Assembly: GCF_013358405.1 (NCBI RefSeq)
Contig: NZ_CP054836.1
Span: 1,860,001 to 1,924,000, forward strand
Length of the DNA stretch: 64,000 bases
DNA from: Oricola thermophila
Lineage (GTDB): Bacteria > Pseudomonadota > Alphaproteobacteria > Rhizobiales > Rhizobiaceae
Reading direction: 5' to 3'
The notes below the pieces were generated by a model. That model saw nothing but the letters and a program-made list of their open reading frames with translations, did no database searches and had not been told where the DNA came from. How positions within the stretch are numbered: the first letter of the stretch is position 1; every line of letters starts with the position of its first letter. Position numbers and translations under genes: made by a program. Shown piece by piece: positions 7,754 to 15,817 of this stretch.

Positions 7754-7808
7754 CTTACGAAAAATTCATCTTGCGGAAAGTGGCATGTAAGCTTCGCGCA
7801 CATATATC
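7754..7808 (+). promoter_or_regulatory. Conserved promoter-like element shared with the degP upstream region
   Basis: This 55-base block has a near-identical partner at 55286-55340 on the minus strand, directly upstream of degP. The first 43 positions differ at only six bases, and both end in TATATC at the same spacing. The element contains CTTACG and TGTAAG (CGTAAG at degP) as inverted ends of a 38-base unit with GCGGAAAG in the middle. A -10-like TATATC lacking a -35 box, preceded by a dyad, suggests an activator-dependent promoter. Here it points towards 7809-8121, a stretch with no convincing gene apart from a 30-codon ORF, so it may drive a small RNA or small protein. Bases 7451-7753 show nothing else I can support. 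Confidence 0.6.
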
Positions 7809-7865
7809 CCGTCCGGACGGTCAATCCGCCCGGCCGACGGAACATCCACGCGAGGATACCACACA

Positions 7866-7958
7866 GTGACGACGTTCCCCGAACTTTCCGCCACTCCCCC
7901 GCTTCGCCAGCACGCCACCCCCGACCGCTGGCGCAGAAAAACCGTACCGCCCAGTTGA
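7866..7958 (+). CDS. Possible 30-residue small ORF downstream of the degP-like promoter element
   Basis: GTG at 7866 is preceded by AGGA at 7853-7856 with a 9-base spacing, a good ribosome site, and lies 58 bp after the TATATC of the element at 7754-7808. The frame encodes 30 residues, rich in Pro, Thr and Arg, with no signal peptide or membrane segment, and stops at 7956-7958. The position makes it the best candidate product of that promoter, but codon statistics cannot decide at this length and a non-coding RNA is equally possible. Confidence 0.25.
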   Translation: MTTFPELSATPPLRQHATPDRWRRKTVPPS

Positions 7959-8121
7959 ACCGACCGGCAGCGCGACGGGCCGCCCTCCACATCCGCCGGC
8001 GCAGCGCCGTTCAACGCCTCCCCGCACAGACGGCCTGCAGGTCGGCCGGTAGCTGCCCGGAATGCCAGACGAGACAAGTTCCGCCTTGGCGCCCCCGAAT
8101 TATTCCCCTATGGAATGAATC

Positions 8122-9039
8122 ATGGATCTCATTGCCGCATTCAAGACGTTTGTGAGGGTAGCCGAAACCGAGAGCTTCTCGGCCGCCGCGCGGGAGTTCA
8201 ATATCGGCCAGCCGGCCGTTTCCAAGCAGATCGCGGCGCTCGAGGACCATCTCGGCACACGGCTTCTGCAGCGCTCCACCCGGAAACTGACACTGACCGA
8301 CGAGGGCATGGAGTTTCTTGCGCATGCGCGCGACGCGATCGCCGCCACCGATGAAGCGATCGAGCAGGCGCGCGGCCGCAGGGGGCGCGTCGCCGGCGTG
8401 CTGCGCATGACGGCGAGCGCAAGCTTCGGCCGCATGCATATCGTTCCCCGACTGCATCTGCTTGGCGCGCGCTTTCCGGAACTGCGCGTGGACCTCGTCC
8501 TGCAGGACAGGCTCGTGGACATGGTCAGCCAGGGCATCGACCTCGCGATACGCTTCGGCGAGCCACGCGAGCCCAACCTAATCGCGAAACGGCTGGGCAC
8601 CATGCGGATGATCGTCGTTGCCTCGAAATCCTATCTCGACCGCCGCGGGCGCCCGGAACATCCCGAGGATCTCAAGAACCACGACTGCCTTGTCTTCGGC
8701 GGGATGCAGGACACCGACCAGTGGTCGTTCACGAAGAACGGCAAGATCATCCAGGTCGGCGTGAACTGGCGGGTGCGAGCGGACAATTCCGATGCATTGC
8801 GCCAGGCCGTGCTGGATGGCCTCGGGATCGGCATGATGCCAAGCTGGTTGTTTCCCGACCTTTGGGAGAACGACGAGCTCGAAACGATGCTGGACGATTA
8901 CGAGAAAGCGACCATGCCGATGTATGCGGTCTACCCGTCACGGCGCTACACGCCGGCGAAAGTGCGCGCCATGATCGACTTCCTGGAGCACGAGATCAGC
9001 CTCGACCCGACAATGACGGGCGGCATCGGGCTGGTGTGA
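8122..9039 (+). CDS. LysR-family transcriptional regulator
   Basis: 305-residue regulator with the LysR winged HTH at residues about 3-62 (FVRVAETESFSAAAREFNIGQPAVSKQIAALEDHLGTRLLQRSTRKLTLTDEG) and a LysR_substrate periplasmic-binding-like effector domain from about 90 (LRMTASASFGRMHIVPRLHLL). The subgroup with this opening and the motif DLAIRFGEP belongs to the CrgA/PA2877-like LysR clade. The neighbouring peroxiredoxin is convergent rather than divergent, so it is not an obvious target. A tiny frame at 8062-8118 ends three bases before this ATG and could be a leader ORF. Target and inducer unknown. Confidence 0.88.
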   Translation: MDLIAAFKTFVRVAETESFSAAAREFNIGQPAVSKQIAALEDHLGTRLLQRSTRKLTLTDEGMEFLAHARDAIAATDEAIEQARGRRGRVAGVLRMTASASFGRMHIVPRLHLLGARFPELRVDLVLQDRLVDMVSQGIDLAIRFGEPREPNLIAKRLGTMRMIVVASKSYLDRRGRPEHPEDLKNHDCLVFGGMQDTDQWSFTKNGKIIQVGVNWRVRADNSDALRQAVLDGLGIGMMPSWLFPDLWENDELETMLDDYEKATMPMYAVYPSRRYTPAKVRAMIDFLEHEISLDPTMTGGIGLV

Positions 9040-9048
9040 CGCCGCATG

Positions 9049-9717
9049 TCAGGCGTCGTGGCATTGCCCCAGCATCTCCAGCATTCTTTCGCGGACCTCC
9101 GCCGGCTCCATGCGGCGGCTGGGATGCGGGAACGCATTCGCGCAGCAAATCCTGCCGTCAGGCCCGACGAGGAACGTTGCCTCCAGCGGCAGCGACCACT
9201 CCCCGGACTCGTTCAGCTCGGCAAGGTCGATACCCTGCTTTTCGTAAAGGTGAACCATCTCGTCGATGACACGGACGCGCACACCCATTGCCTCGGTCAG
9301 CTCGAGTTCGGGATCGGTCAGCAGGGGATAGCCCAGCAGGTTCCGCTCCACGGCCCCCGCAAGCGCCGAATGGTGGCGCGGGGTGATGCCGATCATGGCA
9401 ATGCCCTGGCTGGCCAGATCGGCGCGGATATCTTCCAGTGCCCGCATCGAGGTCGTGCTGAATGGACACCAGTCACCGCGGAAGAACAGAAGCACCGCCG
9501 GCCTGCCAGCGATCAGCTCGCGCAAGCCACGCCTGCTGCCGTCGGCCGCGACAAGCGTGACGTCCGGAACCGTCTCAGGATGGTGGAGAACGGTGCCTTC
9601 GCTGGTGGCCAGCCGCTCCTGGTTCTGCTCTGCCTGCGCGCAGGTGGCCGCGATTTCCGGCCCCGCATTGCGGGCCATCGATTCACGGAGAAATTCCAAG
9701 CGTTTGTTCAGTGACAT
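9049..9717 (-). CDS. Peroxiredoxin-like (AhpC/TSA) protein
   Basis: 222-residue thioredoxin-fold protein. Residues about 45-200 carry an AhpC/TSA domain with the peroxidatic motif LLFFRGDWCPFSTTSMRAL; Cys84 is the predicted peroxidatic cysteine, and there is no CxxC. A second cysteine pair, ICCANAF, lies near residue 193 and could resolve the sulfenic acid. No signal peptide is visible, so the cytoplasm is the expected location, with peroxide or hydroperoxide reduction as the likely role. It ends 9 bp from the convergent LysR gene. The N-terminal helix of about 45 residues is typical of the 'peroxiredoxin-like family protein' group. Confidence 0.8.
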   Translation of the reverse strand: MSLNKRLEFLRESMARNAGPEIAATCAQAEQNQERLATSEGTVLHHPETVPDVTLVAADGSRRGLRELIAGRPAVLLFFRGDWCPFSTTSMRALEDIRADLASQGIAMIGITPRHHSALAGAVERNLLGYPLLTDPELELTEAMGVRVRVIDEMVHLYEKQGIDLAELNESGEWSLPLEATFLVGPDGRICCANAFPHPSRRMEPAEVRERMLEMLGQCHDA

Positions 9718-9894
9718 CGATACAACCGGTCATATACCGTCCTCAGAATAGCAACTTCCGCACGTGATTGTCATCCCTTGTCGCGCGCCGCAATGCGGGG
9801 CGCGGAAAGCAAGCGGGACGGCGAGCCCGACAGGCCACCGTCCCGCCCCAGCATACCGAAGCCGGGAGAACAGCTTCAGCCAACGATCCGCCAC

Positions 9895-10230
9895 CTAGCG
9901 CAGGTAGAAGATCACCTTGCCGTTGGCCGTTTCATCGGCTTCGACGATGTTGTCGACCTGCACGTTCTGGCCGGCCAGGCCGTTTACCAGCGTCGGGTTG
10001 GCACGCACCGCCTGCTGCACGGCATCGGCATTGGCGGCGGCGCTGCGCCTGATGGCGTCGGCCTTGTACTCGTCGACGGCCTCGACCGTGTCGATGCGGC
10101 GGACGACATAGTCGCCTTCACCGACGGACTGGATCGCGGAGGCGGCGGAGAATGCGCCCGCCTCGGCTGCGCCGGAGAGAGCGAGGACAGCAACGGCACC
10201 GGCCGCGAAGGAGGAGATAAGAGCGTTCAT
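9895..10230 (-). CDS. Small secreted protein, tandem paralogue 1
   Basis: 111-residue protein with an N-terminal signal peptide (about residues 1-24, ending GAAEAG). The mature part is mainly polar and includes SAIQSVGEGDYVVRRIDTVE and ends in IFYLR. The ATG at 10230 is preceded by AGGAAAGACATTACA. It is 97/111 identical by eye to the gene at 10400-10735; most changes fall in the signal peptide, so the secreted part is under stronger constraint. I do not recognise a domain. The periplasm or outside is the likely location; function unknown. Confidence 0.7.
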   Translation of the reverse strand: MNALISSFAAGAVAVLALSGAAEAGAFSAASAIQSVGEGDYVVRRIDTVEAVDEYKADAIRRSAAANADAVQQAVRANPTLVNGLAGQNVQVDNIVEADETANGKVIFYLR

Positions 10231-10363
10231 TGTAATGTCTTTCCTGTTCAATTCCACTTGGTCGGGGGACACGAGCGGGACAGCGACCACCCCCAGGCGG
10301 GAGGATGAGGTCGGGGGAGTGTCTTGGGGCAGTTCCGATCGGCCGCCGCCCCGCTCGCACATG

Positions 10364-10385
10364 CCGGAGCCGGGGGAGGCTCCGG
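10364..10385 (-). terminator. Hairpin downstream of paralogue 2
   Basis: CCGGAGCC (10364-10371) and GGCTCCGG (10378-10385) form a perfect 8-bp stem with a 6-base loop, 14 bp after the stop of the upstream paralogue. No T-run follows on the minus strand, so it may slow decay or terminate only partly. Confidence 0.4.
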
Positions 10386-10399
10386 AACGCGTTCAGCCA

Positions 10400-10735
10400 T
10401 TAGCGCAGGTAGAAGATCACCTTGCCGTTGGCCGTTTCATCGGCGTCGACGATGTTGTCGACCTGCACGTTCTGGCCGGCCAGGCCGTTTACCAGCGTCG
10501 GGTTGGCGCGGACCGCCTGCTGCACGGCACCGGCATTGGCGGCGGCGCTGCGCCGGATGGCGTCGGCCTTGTCCTTATCAACGGCCTCGACCGTGTCGAT
10601 GCGGCGGACGACATAGTCGCCATCACCGATGGACTGGATCGCGGAGCCGGCCGAGAATGCGCCGGCCTGGGCAGCACCCGAGATCGCGAGAACGGTTACG
10701 GCAGCAGCCGCGGCGGAGGAGATGAGCTTTTTCAT
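10400..10735 (-). CDS. Small secreted protein, tandem paralogue 2
   Basis: 111 residues, same length and architecture as its neighbour at 9895-10230, with a signal peptide of about 24 residues ending GAAQAG. Start at 10735 with GGAAAGGTACGAAA upstream. In the mature part only seven positions differ from paralogue 1 by eye. Upstream of both starts the bases TTTCCTG and TCAAT are shared, so the duplication unit included the 5' leader. No known domain recognised; the same orientation and 169-bp spacing suggest independent or read-through transcription. Confidence 0.7.
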   Translation of the reverse strand: MKKLISSAAAAAVTVLAISGAAQAGAFSAGSAIQSIGDGDYVVRRIDTVEAVDKDKADAIRRSAAANAGAVQQAVRANPTLVNGLAGQNVQVDNIVDADETANGKVIFYLR

Positions 10736-11029
10736 TTTCGTACCTTTCCTGGTCAATCGTGTTCGTTCATTCGGCCCTTGGGCCATTGGGGGTCTCGAGC
10801 GACGCGGGCAGCCGACCATTTCGAGGGAGGAGGTCGGTGGGAGCGGCCGGCTGCCGCGTCGTTTCGATGAGTGGGATATGATTGATGCCAGCCAAAACCA
10901 GAAGTGCGTGCGACTTCATATGTTTCATTCCTCTTGGGAATTAATCACCCTGAATGCCGGGTGAACGGCCAAGTCAGCGGCGGTTCAGGCGCGTGGCGTG
11001 AAGATCGGCCGAAAACCCGGAGCCCGCCC

Positions 11030-11197
11030 ATGCCGATCCGCCGCTTCCTCGTCTTCTGCCTCGCCGTCGCGCTTTCCGGCGGAGGTTTCGTCGCACTCCT
11101 GCAGACCTCGGGCCGAACGCATCATTCCTGGCAGGCACAGACAGCACCCGCGTGCCCGCTCGGCGTCACGCGCGATTGTCTGCGCCTGGTCCGATGA
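11030..11197 (+). CDS. Possible 55-residue membrane-anchored peptide
   Basis: ATG 11030 follows CCCGGAGCCCGCCC, an acceptable ribosome site. The product begins MPIRRFLVFCLAVALSGGGFVALL, a single hydrophobic segment that could be a signal anchor, followed by about 30 polar residues with two cysteines (ACPLGVTRDC). No family recognised. The open frame extends upstream without a better start. It lies between the tandem secreted proteins and another tiny exported ORF. Real but unnamed, or spurious: evidence is limited to ribosome site and hydrophobic pattern. Confidence 0.4.
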   Translation: MPIRRFLVFCLAVALSGGGFVALLQTSGRTHHSWQAQTAPACPLGVTRDCLRLVR

Positions 11198-11295
11198 GCG
11201 TTCCCGCAAGATGAACGCCGGCTGAACGCCGGTCTCAGCATCGGTTCAGCGCGATTGCGGCAATGTCGGTGTCAACAAGGGAAAGGGACATCGCC

Positions 11296-11469
11296 ATGAC
11301 CGCCATCCGCAAGCACCGTCAATCGCTCCGCACCGCATTGCGCGCCGCCATACTCGCCATTTTCATGCTCGGCCCGCTTGCCGGCTTCGCCGCCGCCCAG
11401 GACGACAATGCGCGCAAGCTTTCCGGCGCCGGCTTCGTCATCTACATGTCGCTGCTGCGCGGCGCCTGA
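11296..11469 (+). CDS. Possible 57-residue exported peptide
   Basis: ATG 11296 follows GGGAAAGGGACATCGCC. The product has a basic N-terminus (RKHRQSLRTALR), a hydrophobic core (AAILAIFMLGPLAGFAAA) and an AQD cleavage-like site near residue 35, leaving a short mature part of about 22 residues. No family recognised. Its stop lies 71 bp before the GYF-DUF805 gene on the same strand and may belong to the same transcript. Confidence 0.45.
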   Translation: MTAIRKHRQSLRTALRAAILAIFMLGPLAGFAAAQDDNARKLSGAGFVIYMSLLRGA

Positions 11470-11540
11470 CAGACGCACGGCTTTACCGCGGTCGCTTGTC
11501 AGCCTAGTTTCCGGAATCCATCAGGTCACGGACAAGGGTC

Positions 11541-12173
11541 ATGGACGACAAGATCTGGTTCTGGGCACGCGACAACGAGCAGAACGGCCCGGTCGACATA
11601 GCGGAAATCGACACGCTGATCTCAGCAAGGAAGATCGGCCCCGACACGCTGGTCTGGCGCGAGGGCATGAGCGACTGGCAGCCTGCCGCGACCGCCCTGC
11701 CCGGATCTTCCATACCAAGCTCCTGGCCGAGCCCGTCGGCAAAGCGCCCGCACAATGCCACCCAGCCCCCCGACCGGGGCTCATCCGGCACCGATGCCAA
11801 GGCGACGCACCATCCGTCCGGTTTCAGAGAATGCGTGATGCACTGCTTCAGCAACTACGCGAGGTTCCGTGGCCGCGCGCGGCGTCCCGAGTTCTGGTAT
11901 TTCGCGATCTTCAATTATGCGGTCCTGGCGGGCTTGATCGCGATCGCCCCCTACCTGTCGAACCTGCCGCGCAAACACGAACTTCTCGGTGTCGCCTATC
12001 TGCTGGCCGTGTTCGTGCCTTCGCTCGCCGTCGGCGTCCGCCGCCTGCATGATACCGGCCGGTCCGGCTGGTGGCTCCTGATCTGGCTCGTGCCGGTCAT
12101 CGGGCCCATCGCGCTCGTCATCCTGTTCGCGAGCCGCGGCGAGGATGTCGAGAACCGGTTCGGACCCGCCTGA
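11541..12173 (+). CDS. GYF_2-DUF805 membrane protein
   Basis: 210-residue protein with two domains. Residues about 4-52 form a GYF_2 domain (IWFWARDNEQNGPVDIAEIDTLISARKIGPDTLVWREGMSDWQPA), normally a proline-rich-peptide binder. A Pro/Ser-rich linker follows. Residues about 97-205 form a DUF805 four-helix membrane domain with the conserved FRGRARRPEFWYF and RRLHDTGRSGWWLLI. DUF805 function is unknown. The fusion places a peptide-binding module in the cytoplasm at the membrane. Start at 11541 directly after GGACAAGGGTC. Confidence 0.85.
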   Translation: MDDKIWFWARDNEQNGPVDIAEIDTLISARKIGPDTLVWREGMSDWQPAATALPGSSIPSSWPSPSAKRPHNATQPPDRGSSGTDAKATHHPSGFRECVMHCFSNYARFRGRARRPEFWYFAIFNYAVLAGLIAIAPYLSNLPRKHELLGVAYLLAVFVPSLAVGVRRLHDTGRSGWWLLIWLVPVIGPIALVILFASRGEDVENRFGPA

Positions 12174-12240
12174 AGCACAGAGCCGGGGACACGCGAACAG
12201 TTGCCATTTTCCTGTTGCCTTTTCACGCCTATATTGCGCC

Positions 12241-13758
12241 ATGACCATACAGACGCTTGAAACACTCCCGAACAATCCCGTCTCCAGCGCAGGCTGCGAC
12301 ATGCCGCCGGCCTACGAGACGCGCACCTTCACCGATGCCCAGGCCGCCGTCGAGGCACTCAGGTCGCTCTACGAGCGCAATACCGCCTTCCTGCGCGAGC
12401 GGTTCGAGGCCGTCAATCGCGGCGAGGAGCAGACAAACCGCGTGCGCGCCTTCTACCCCCAGGTCGAGTTCGAAACCGACAGCTACAGCCACGTCGATTC
12501 CCGCCTCGCCTACGGCCACTTCGTCGCGCCGGGGCGCTACATCGCCACGATCACGCGGCCGGATCTCTTCGGCACCTACCTGGAGACGCAGATCGCGCTC
12601 ATCATGCGCAACCACGACGTGCCGGTGAAGGTGGGCGAATCCGACACGCCGATCCCGCTGCATTTCGCCTTCCGGGAAGGAACCTATGTCGAGCAGGGCG
12701 CCACCGCCGTGGCCCGGCCGCTGCGCGACACCTTCGACGTGCCCGACCTGACGACGACGAATGACGACATCGTCAACGGCGACTACGAACCGGTGCCAGG
12801 CCAGCCGCTGCCGCTGGCCCCCTTCACCGCGCAGCGCATAGACTACTCGCTGCACCGGCTCGCCCACTACACGGCGACCAGCCCGGGCCATTTCCAGAAC
12901 TTCGTCCTGTTCACCAACTACCAGTTCTACATGGACGAGTTCTGCCAGTACGCGCGCGACGTCGTGGCCAAGGGCGAAGGCGGCTATTCCGGCTTCATCG
13001 AGCCGGGCAACCTGTTCACGCCGGCGGGAAGCAAGGAACCGGTCTCCGGCGTTCAGCCGGCGCGGCTGCCGCAGATGCCCGCCTATCACCTGATGCGGGA
13101 AGACCGGACCGGCATCACCATGGTCAATATCGGGGTCGGCCCCTCCAACGCGAAGACGATCACGGATCACATCGCCGTGCTGCGCCCGCATGCCTGGCTG
13201 ATGCTCGGCCACTGCGCGGGCCTGCGCAACTCCCAGGCGCTGGGGGACTACGTCCTCGCCCATGCCTATGTGCGCGAGGACAACGTGCTCAACGACGACC
13301 TTCCCCTTTCCGTGCCCGTGCCGCCGCTCGCGGAAGTGCAGGTGGCGCTGGAGCAGGCGGTCGCCGAAGTCACCGGTTTCACCGGCTACGAGCTGAAGAA
13401 GATCATGCGCACGGGCACCGTCGCCACGATCGACAACCGCAACTGGGAACTGCGCGACCAGCGCGGCCCGGTGCGGCGGCTGTCGCAGTCGCGCGCCATC
13501 GCGCTCGACATGGAATCGGCAACCATAGCCGCCAACGGCTTCCGCTTCCGCGTGCCCTACGGCACGCTGCTGTGCGTCTCCGACAAGCCGCTGCACGGCG
13601 AGCTTAAGCTGCCGGGCATGGCAACCGACTTCTACAAGCGGCAGGTCGCGCAGCACCTCATCATCGGCATCAAGGCGATGGAGAAGCTGGCGCAGATGCC
13701 GCCGGAACGGCTGCATTCGCGCAAGCTCAGAAGCTTCAACGAGACGGCGTTCCAGTAG
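12241..13758 (+). CDS. amn: AMP nucleosidase
   Basis: Hydrolyses AMP to adenine and ribose 5-phosphate in purine salvage and energy control. 505 residues: an N-terminal AMP nucleosidase domain (residues about 30-180, with ERFEAVNRGEEQTNRVRAFYPQVEFET) and a C-terminal phosphorylase/nucleosidase domain (about 230-500) containing GVGPSNAKTITDHIAVLRPHAWLMLGHCAGLR and ALDMESATIAANGFRFRVPYGTLLCVSDKP, where the MES..A element contacts ribose. The length fits the family (about 480-505). ATG 12241 is used; an in-frame ATG at 12301 is a realistic alternative, since the first 20 residues look non-conserved. A broken gene follows on the opposite strand. Confidence 0.93.
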   Translation: MTIQTLETLPNNPVSSAGCDMPPAYETRTFTDAQAAVEALRSLYERNTAFLRERFEAVNRGEEQTNRVRAFYPQVEFETDSYSHVDSRLAYGHFVAPGRYIATITRPDLFGTYLETQIALIMRNHDVPVKVGESDTPIPLHFAFREGTYVEQGATAVARPLRDTFDVPDLTTTNDDIVNGDYEPVPGQPLPLAPFTAQRIDYSLHRLAHYTATSPGHFQNFVLFTNYQFYMDEFCQYARDVVAKGEGGYSGFIEPGNLFTPAGSKEPVSGVQPARLPQMPAYHLMREDRTGITMVNIGVGPSNAKTITDHIAVLRPHAWLMLGHCAGLRNSQALGDYVLAHAYVREDNVLNDDLPLSVPVPPLAEVQVALEQAVAEVTGFTGYELKKIMRTGTVATIDNRNWELRDQRGPVRRLSQSRAIALDMESATIAANGFRFRVPYGTLLCVSDKPLHGELKLPGMATDFYKRQVAQHLIIGIKAMEKLAQMPPERLHSRKLRSFNETAFQ

Positions 13759-13809
13759 GCGGCGGGCCGGTCTCCCGGTCCCTGTCCGTCACTCCCGGAT
13801 CGACCCGAT

Positions 13810-13962
13810 TTAGTAGACCTGTTCGAGCACGCGCGCCCGGACGGCGGTCTCGCCGCCACGGGGGCCATAGATCTCGCCCACGCCCTCCTCGTAGCGCCAT
13901 GCCCCAGACCGGCATGTCGCGCTCTCCGTGGCCGCCGATCAGCGAACCGCGCAGTACCGCGC
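13810..13962 (-). pseudogene. Decayed C-terminal end of a class I cytochrome c
   Basis: On the minus strand, bases from about 13962 to 13901 read in one frame as LRGSLIGGHGERDMPVWG, the HG.R.MPVWG motif that supplies the axial methionine near the end of a cytochrome c domain. After a one-base shift the sequence continues WRYEEGVGEIYGPRGGETAV and RARVLEQVY before TAA at 13810-13812, the usual C-terminal YG...E..VRARIL helix. No CxxCH haem site or N-terminus is present: the fragment starts directly at the stop codon of the flagellin gene. The frameshift plus missing 5' part mark it as a remnant. Confidence 0.6.
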
Positions 13963-15717
13963 CTATCCCGGCATTTCAAATAGGCTGAGCAACACCCTCG
14001 CACGGCCATTCGCAACGGACAGGGCCTGCAAAGCGAGTTGCTTTTGCGCCTCGACAGCGCGAAGTCTCGCAGCCGTCTTCTCCATGTCCGCATCAACGAG
14101 CTTCGAGACGCCTCGCTCCATTGAATCCTCAAGCCTGGACAGAAAGTTATTTTGCAAGGAAATGCGCTTTCTCATCGCTCCTACTACGGAAGCGGCGTCG
14201 GCGACACGGTCTATCATGTAGGTAACCGACTCCACATATTCCTCCGCGCGATCCGGCATGGCAGCGACATCCATATCAGCCAGTGCGAGATCATCCAGCG
14301 GCTCGACGTTGACAGAAGCATGGGTGATGCGAATGTGGCTATTGGCGCCCGCTGTTCGGTCCACTGTACCGGGCAATTCCATGCGGATCGTGGCATCTTC
14401 CACGGACATTTGGAAACCCGGGATGTCGGTAACTAGTGACTGTAGCAGGGCAAGCATCTCGTCTGCCGTTTCAATCCGTCCGTCGTCGCGTCCGGTGACG
14501 GCGTCCACGACGGCGCGATCGATCATGTAGGGGCCACCGGTCAGGTCATTGACGGAAATGCCGAAGGATATCTCAACGCCCTGATAGACCTTGAACGGCT
14601 CGAAATGGAGACTGAGATCGGCCGCGCGACCGCGGTAATCGACAAAGGAATCAAGACCGCCAAAACCTCCGACATTGCCCGAAAGTGACGAGAGCGACAT
14701 CGACGATCCGGGCAGAGCCGAAATGCCAGAATTGACGAGGGCAAATGCGTTTTCGACGATTTCCCATTTGTGGGTAGTCGCGTTGAATGTCGTTACGTAA
14801 CGTGCGGACACCGGGATGCCGGACAGCGCTCGGGACAGCACTGTGATCATGTCCTTGTAGTCCGCTATTTCGCCATCGGAATCGGGTAGCGCCGCCAGTA
14901 CCATTGCCCGGTTGATCATCACCGCAAAGGTCTGCCCCGAATCATAGGGTCCGGGAAGTCCGGGGTCAGAGGGATCCTCAGCATCGACCGTCAGGACGAA
15001 GCTGATCTGGTCCGATGGATCATCGAAGTGCAGCGGCCCGGAGAAATCGAAATATTCGACTGATTGGCTACCATAATGCCTTGGCGTGGCATAACCGCCG
15101 TCGATCCTGTAACGCAATCCACCGATAGTACCGGGGCTGCGGATATCGCCCTGCAAAATGCCACCGCCGGTGGAATTGATCAGTGAAGTCTGCAAAAGGT
15201 CGAGGGTATCGATACCGATACTTGGCTTGCCTTGACCATCGCGGATATATCCCGATGGAAAGCTGACGATACGCTTGTCATCGTTCGAATCAAAGAAGTC
15301 GGGAATGTCTGTCGCCAGCCAGTTCTGGCCTGAAAAGCTGGCGTTCCGCGCTATCGAGAAGACGTGCTCGACCAGCTGATCCACTTCGGCCTGTAGCTTT
15401 GCTTTGTCCACCCCATCCTCTGCGGCCGCCACGAAACGTGACCTGATCTCGGCGAGAGTACTTCCCACGGTTTCCAAGGCCGTATAGGTGACGTCGGCGA
15501 TGCCCGCTGTAACTGCCATCGCATCCACTACGCTTGAGATCGCGTGACAGTCGGAGCGCATCGTCGTCGCAATGGACCAATAAGCTGCTCCCTGTGAAGC
15601 CTCTGCAACCCGCAAACCGGTCGAGGCCTGCTGCCTGATTTCCTCCGACCGTGCTGAAATGGCGCGCAGTGACTGCAGCGCTGTCTGCGCCGAAATATTG
15701 GTAAGAATACTCAGCAT
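13963..15717 (-). CDS. Flagellin with a large central variable domain
   Basis: 584-residue filament subunit. Residues about 1-137 form the N-terminal D0/D1 helices of rhizobial type (STGLRVAEASQGAAYWSIATTMRSD, then ASFSGQNWL), and about 495-580 the C-terminal D1/D0 helices (LVDADMEKTAARLRAVEAQKQLALQALSVAN, ending SLF plus four residues). The roughly 350-residue centre is much longer than in ordinary rhizobial flagellins (about 300-430 residues in total) and gives the surface-exposed D2/D3 part. A cysteine at about 57 is unusual for flagellins. No other flagellar gene is nearby. Base composition looks less GC-rich than its neighbours. Exported by the flagellar type III system; filament role inferred. 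Confidence 0.88.
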   Translation of the reverse strand: MLSILTNISAQTALQSLRAISARSEEIRQQASTGLRVAEASQGAAYWSIATTMRSDCHAISSVVDAMAVTAGIADVTYTALETVGSTLAEIRSRFVAAAEDGVDKAKLQAEVDQLVEHVFSIARNASFSGQNWLATDIPDFFDSNDDKRIVSFPSGYIRDGQGKPSIGIDTLDLLQTSLINSTGGGILQGDIRSPGTIGGLRYRIDGGYATPRHYGSQSVEYFDFSGPLHFDDPSDQISFVLTVDAEDPSDPGLPGPYDSGQTFAVMINRAMVLAALPDSDGEIADYKDMITVLSRALSGIPVSARYVTTFNATTHKWEIVENAFALVNSGISALPGSSMSLSSLSGNVGGFGGLDSFVDYRGRAADLSLHFEPFKVYQGVEISFGISVNDLTGGPYMIDRAVVDAVTGRDDGRIETADEMLALLQSLVTDIPGFQMSVEDATIRMELPGTVDRTAGANSHIRITHASVNVEPLDDLALADMDVAAMPDRAEEYVESVTYMIDRVADAASVVGAMRKRISLQNNFLSRLEDSMERGVSKLVDADMEKTAARLRAVEAQKQLALQALSVANGRARVLLSLFEMPG

Positions 15718-15817
15718 GCGTTCCCCATGCTCAGATACTTAGTCTTCAAATATGCGTTCAACCAGCTGTGCGGCGACGTGCAAGCAGGCTCCGGAATTGC
15801 ACCCGCAGGTTGAATAG

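Larger units (their letters stand above)
9895..10735 (-). repeat. Tandem duplication, unit about 505 bp
   Basis: Bases 9895-10230 and 10400-10735 align without gaps at an offset of 505 bp. The 3' two thirds of the coding unit are almost unchanged at nucleotide level, while the signal-peptide part and spacer have drifted. Confidence 0.9.

Noticed and set aside
8062..8118. 18-codon ORF ending three bases before the LysR ATG
   Set aside because: Could be a leader peptide, but there is no clear ribosome site and chance ORFs of this size are common.
7634..8155. 173-codon open frame running into the LysR start
   Set aside because: No ribosome site, no recognisable domain, overlaps the regulator start and crosses the promoter-like element.
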